From Planctomycetota bacterium (lineage in GTDB: Bacteria; Planctomycetota; Phycisphaerae; Phycisphaerales; UBA5793): a stretch of 64,000 nucleotides of DNA. Shown piece by piece: positions 63,215 through 64,000 of this stretch. A program made the translations under genes and the position numbers. Position 1 is the first letter of the stretch; every line of letters begins with the position of its first letter. The notes beneath the pieces are model-generated. The model was given only the letters and a program-made list of their open reading frames with translations, searched no databases and was not told the DNA's origin. The DNA is taken from NCBI GenBank assembly GCA_963205185.1, contig CAUJHZ010000063.1, positions 57,636 to 121,635 of the forward strand. Reading direction: 5' to 3'.

Positions 63215-64000
63215 ATGGCGAGTTTCAATTACCTGATCGCGGCGCTGATGCTGGTGCTGTCTGCGCCCCGAGGCGTGGCGGCTGACGTCTTCGTCATGTT
63301 TACTGGGCCGGACGGCAATGAGATCGACTTCGATGTCGAGCAGGATCCGACTTCCGGTGAATGGGAGGTGTACCTAAACCATACGCGCGACGGGTCTGGC
63401 GGCACATTTCACATCCGCAGCACCAGCAACGCGACGGATACCATTGCTTTTATCCGCTGCAATCTCGATGATCCGTTCGGCGTTACTGTCTCTGTTGAAG
63501 TGAACCCGAATAACAATGCGTTAATCAGGACCGTACGCAGCATCTATTCAGTAAACACTGCAACGATCGTCGTTTCCGAGTGCGTGGTGACTCATGATGT
63601 CGAGTCGATCGACGTGGATCGCATCGGCTCAATCACGGCCGGCGGCAGCATTTCTGGCCCATTGGTGATTACCGGCGGGAACGTCGAAGCCCTTTCCGCC
63701 GGGAGCAGCATTACGACGGACCTGTCAGTGACTGGAGGGTTCATCAGAAACATCGAAGCCGGGGCCGCTGTCGGGTCGCTCTCTACGCCGGTCTCGATCA
63801 CCGCGCATGATTACGCCAGGCGCGTGACGGGCACTTCAGTCCACGCCAATATCAACGTAACCGGCAACGGCTCGCCCTATGGGGCGTTCGGCCGTCTCGT
63901 GACCACTTCCGGCGATTTCACAGGCAGCCTCACCTGCGAGCGGATCGTGCCAATCGACCAGGGCCAGTACAACGTCGATTTCGACATCGCCGGCGATCTG
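63215..64000 (+). CDS. Secreted beta-rich repeat protein, cut by window end
   Basis: An ATG at 63215 follows AGGAGCGAAGCA and starts a frame of 262 codons that is still open at the last base, so the gene is partial. The N-terminus is a signal peptide (MASFNYLIAALMLVLSAPRG, cleavage near VAA). The body is rich in Val, Thr, Gly, Asn and Ser with repeated short strands such as SITAGGSISGPLVITGGNVE and SLSTPVSITA, suggesting a beta-helix surface or adhesin-like protein. Family not recognised. The gene lies 47 bases after the SUMF1-fold gene. Confidence 0.75.
   Translation, partial: MASFNYLIAALMLVLSAPRGVAADVFVMFTGPDGNEIDFDVEQDPTSGEWEVYLNHTRDGSGGTFHIRSTSNATDTIAFIRCNLDDPFGVTVSVEVNPNNNALIRTVRSIYSVNTATIVVSECVVTHDVESIDVDRIGSITAGGSISGPLVITGGNVEALSAGSSITTDLSVTGGFIRNIEAGAAVGSLSTPVSITAHDYARRVTGTSVHANINVTGNGSPYGAFGRLVTTSGDFTGSLTCERIVPIDQGQYNVDFDIAGDL

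Noticed and set aside
1..64000. tRNA, rRNA and other structural RNA genes
   Set aside because: Reading both strands I did not find a T-arm consensus, rRNA segment, tmRNA or RNase P RNA that I could support. A tRNAscan/Infernal run would settle it.

Overview
The window is high-GC DNA with dense, mostly same-strand bacterial genes. The gene content points to the Planctomycetota, most likely a Phycisphaerae-type lineage. Supporting signs are HAF-repeat secreted proteins, a PEP-CTERM protein, small membrane proteins with a 'YDLTGL..CPECG' zinc ribbon, a UVR-motif protein and a K+-type membrane pyrophosphatase. This taxonomic call is inference from gene content only. I saw no rRNA, tRNA or CRISPR array.

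Layout. (1) 1-3.05 kb, minus strand: a decayed restriction-modification island. It holds a DpnI-like winged helix, a PD-(D/E)XK nuclease, and a DNA methyltransferase whose two ends flank an HNH gene. (2) 3.7-9.4 kb, minus strand: an NtrC-type regulator, an RRM protein and metH. (3) 9.6-14.8 kb: a secreted protein, a membrane sulfotransferase, an ArnT-like glycosyltransferase and a membrane protein. (4) 15-20.6 kb: two HAF-repeat secreted proteins, a GGQ release-factor-like protein and a PEP-CTERM protein. (5) 21-24.1 kb: PilZ, UVR protein, sigma-70 factor and an HscB-like J protein. (6) 24.3-28.8 kb: a phage head module (portal, scaffold, SU10-like capsid, adaptor, holin-like). (7) 28.9-34.2 kb: lipoprotein, EF-P, a transglutaminase-like protein with a poly-C frameshift, and a cysteine desulfurase carrying an in-frame repeat insertion. 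(8) 34.6-40.8 kb: a complete seven-gene mrp (mnh) cation/proton antiporter operon. (9) 40.9-42.6 kb: small housekeeping and zinc-ribbon genes. (10) 42.6-48.1 kb: a LexA/CI-like self-cleaving repressor facing an operon of HTH protein, ABC ATPase, GNAT/Mom-like acyltransferase, ParB-like protein, small-terminase candidate and large terminase. (11) 48.2-53.9 kb: membrane proteins, an extremely acidic protein, ribosomal protein S21, H+/Na+-pyrophosphatase and a DUF1801 protein with a histone-H1-like tail. (12) 54-64 kb: secreted beta-propeller proteins sharing a C-terminal domain, dienelactone hydrolase, a FixL/FixJ-like oxygen-sensor pair, a secreted sulfatase-modifying-factor-fold protein and a truncated secreted protein.

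The most interesting feature is the pair of phage-derived loci. Head genes (24.3-28.8 kb) and DNA-packaging genes (43.6-48.1 kb) lie on the same strand, about 15 kb apart, with ordinary cellular genes between them. No integrase, replication or tail genes are visible. The packaging operon faces a repressor with an intact Ala-Gly cleavage site and Ser-Lys dyad. This looks like a domesticated, possibly SOS-controlled particle such as a gene transfer agent, with an unusual ATPase/acyltransferase/ParB module that could mark or select DNA for packaging.

A second theme is repeats and gene disruption. Palindromic GC-rich repeats sit in-frame inside a cysteine desulfurase and inside the methyltransferase remnant. 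Several secreted-protein genes are broken between signal peptide and mature part.
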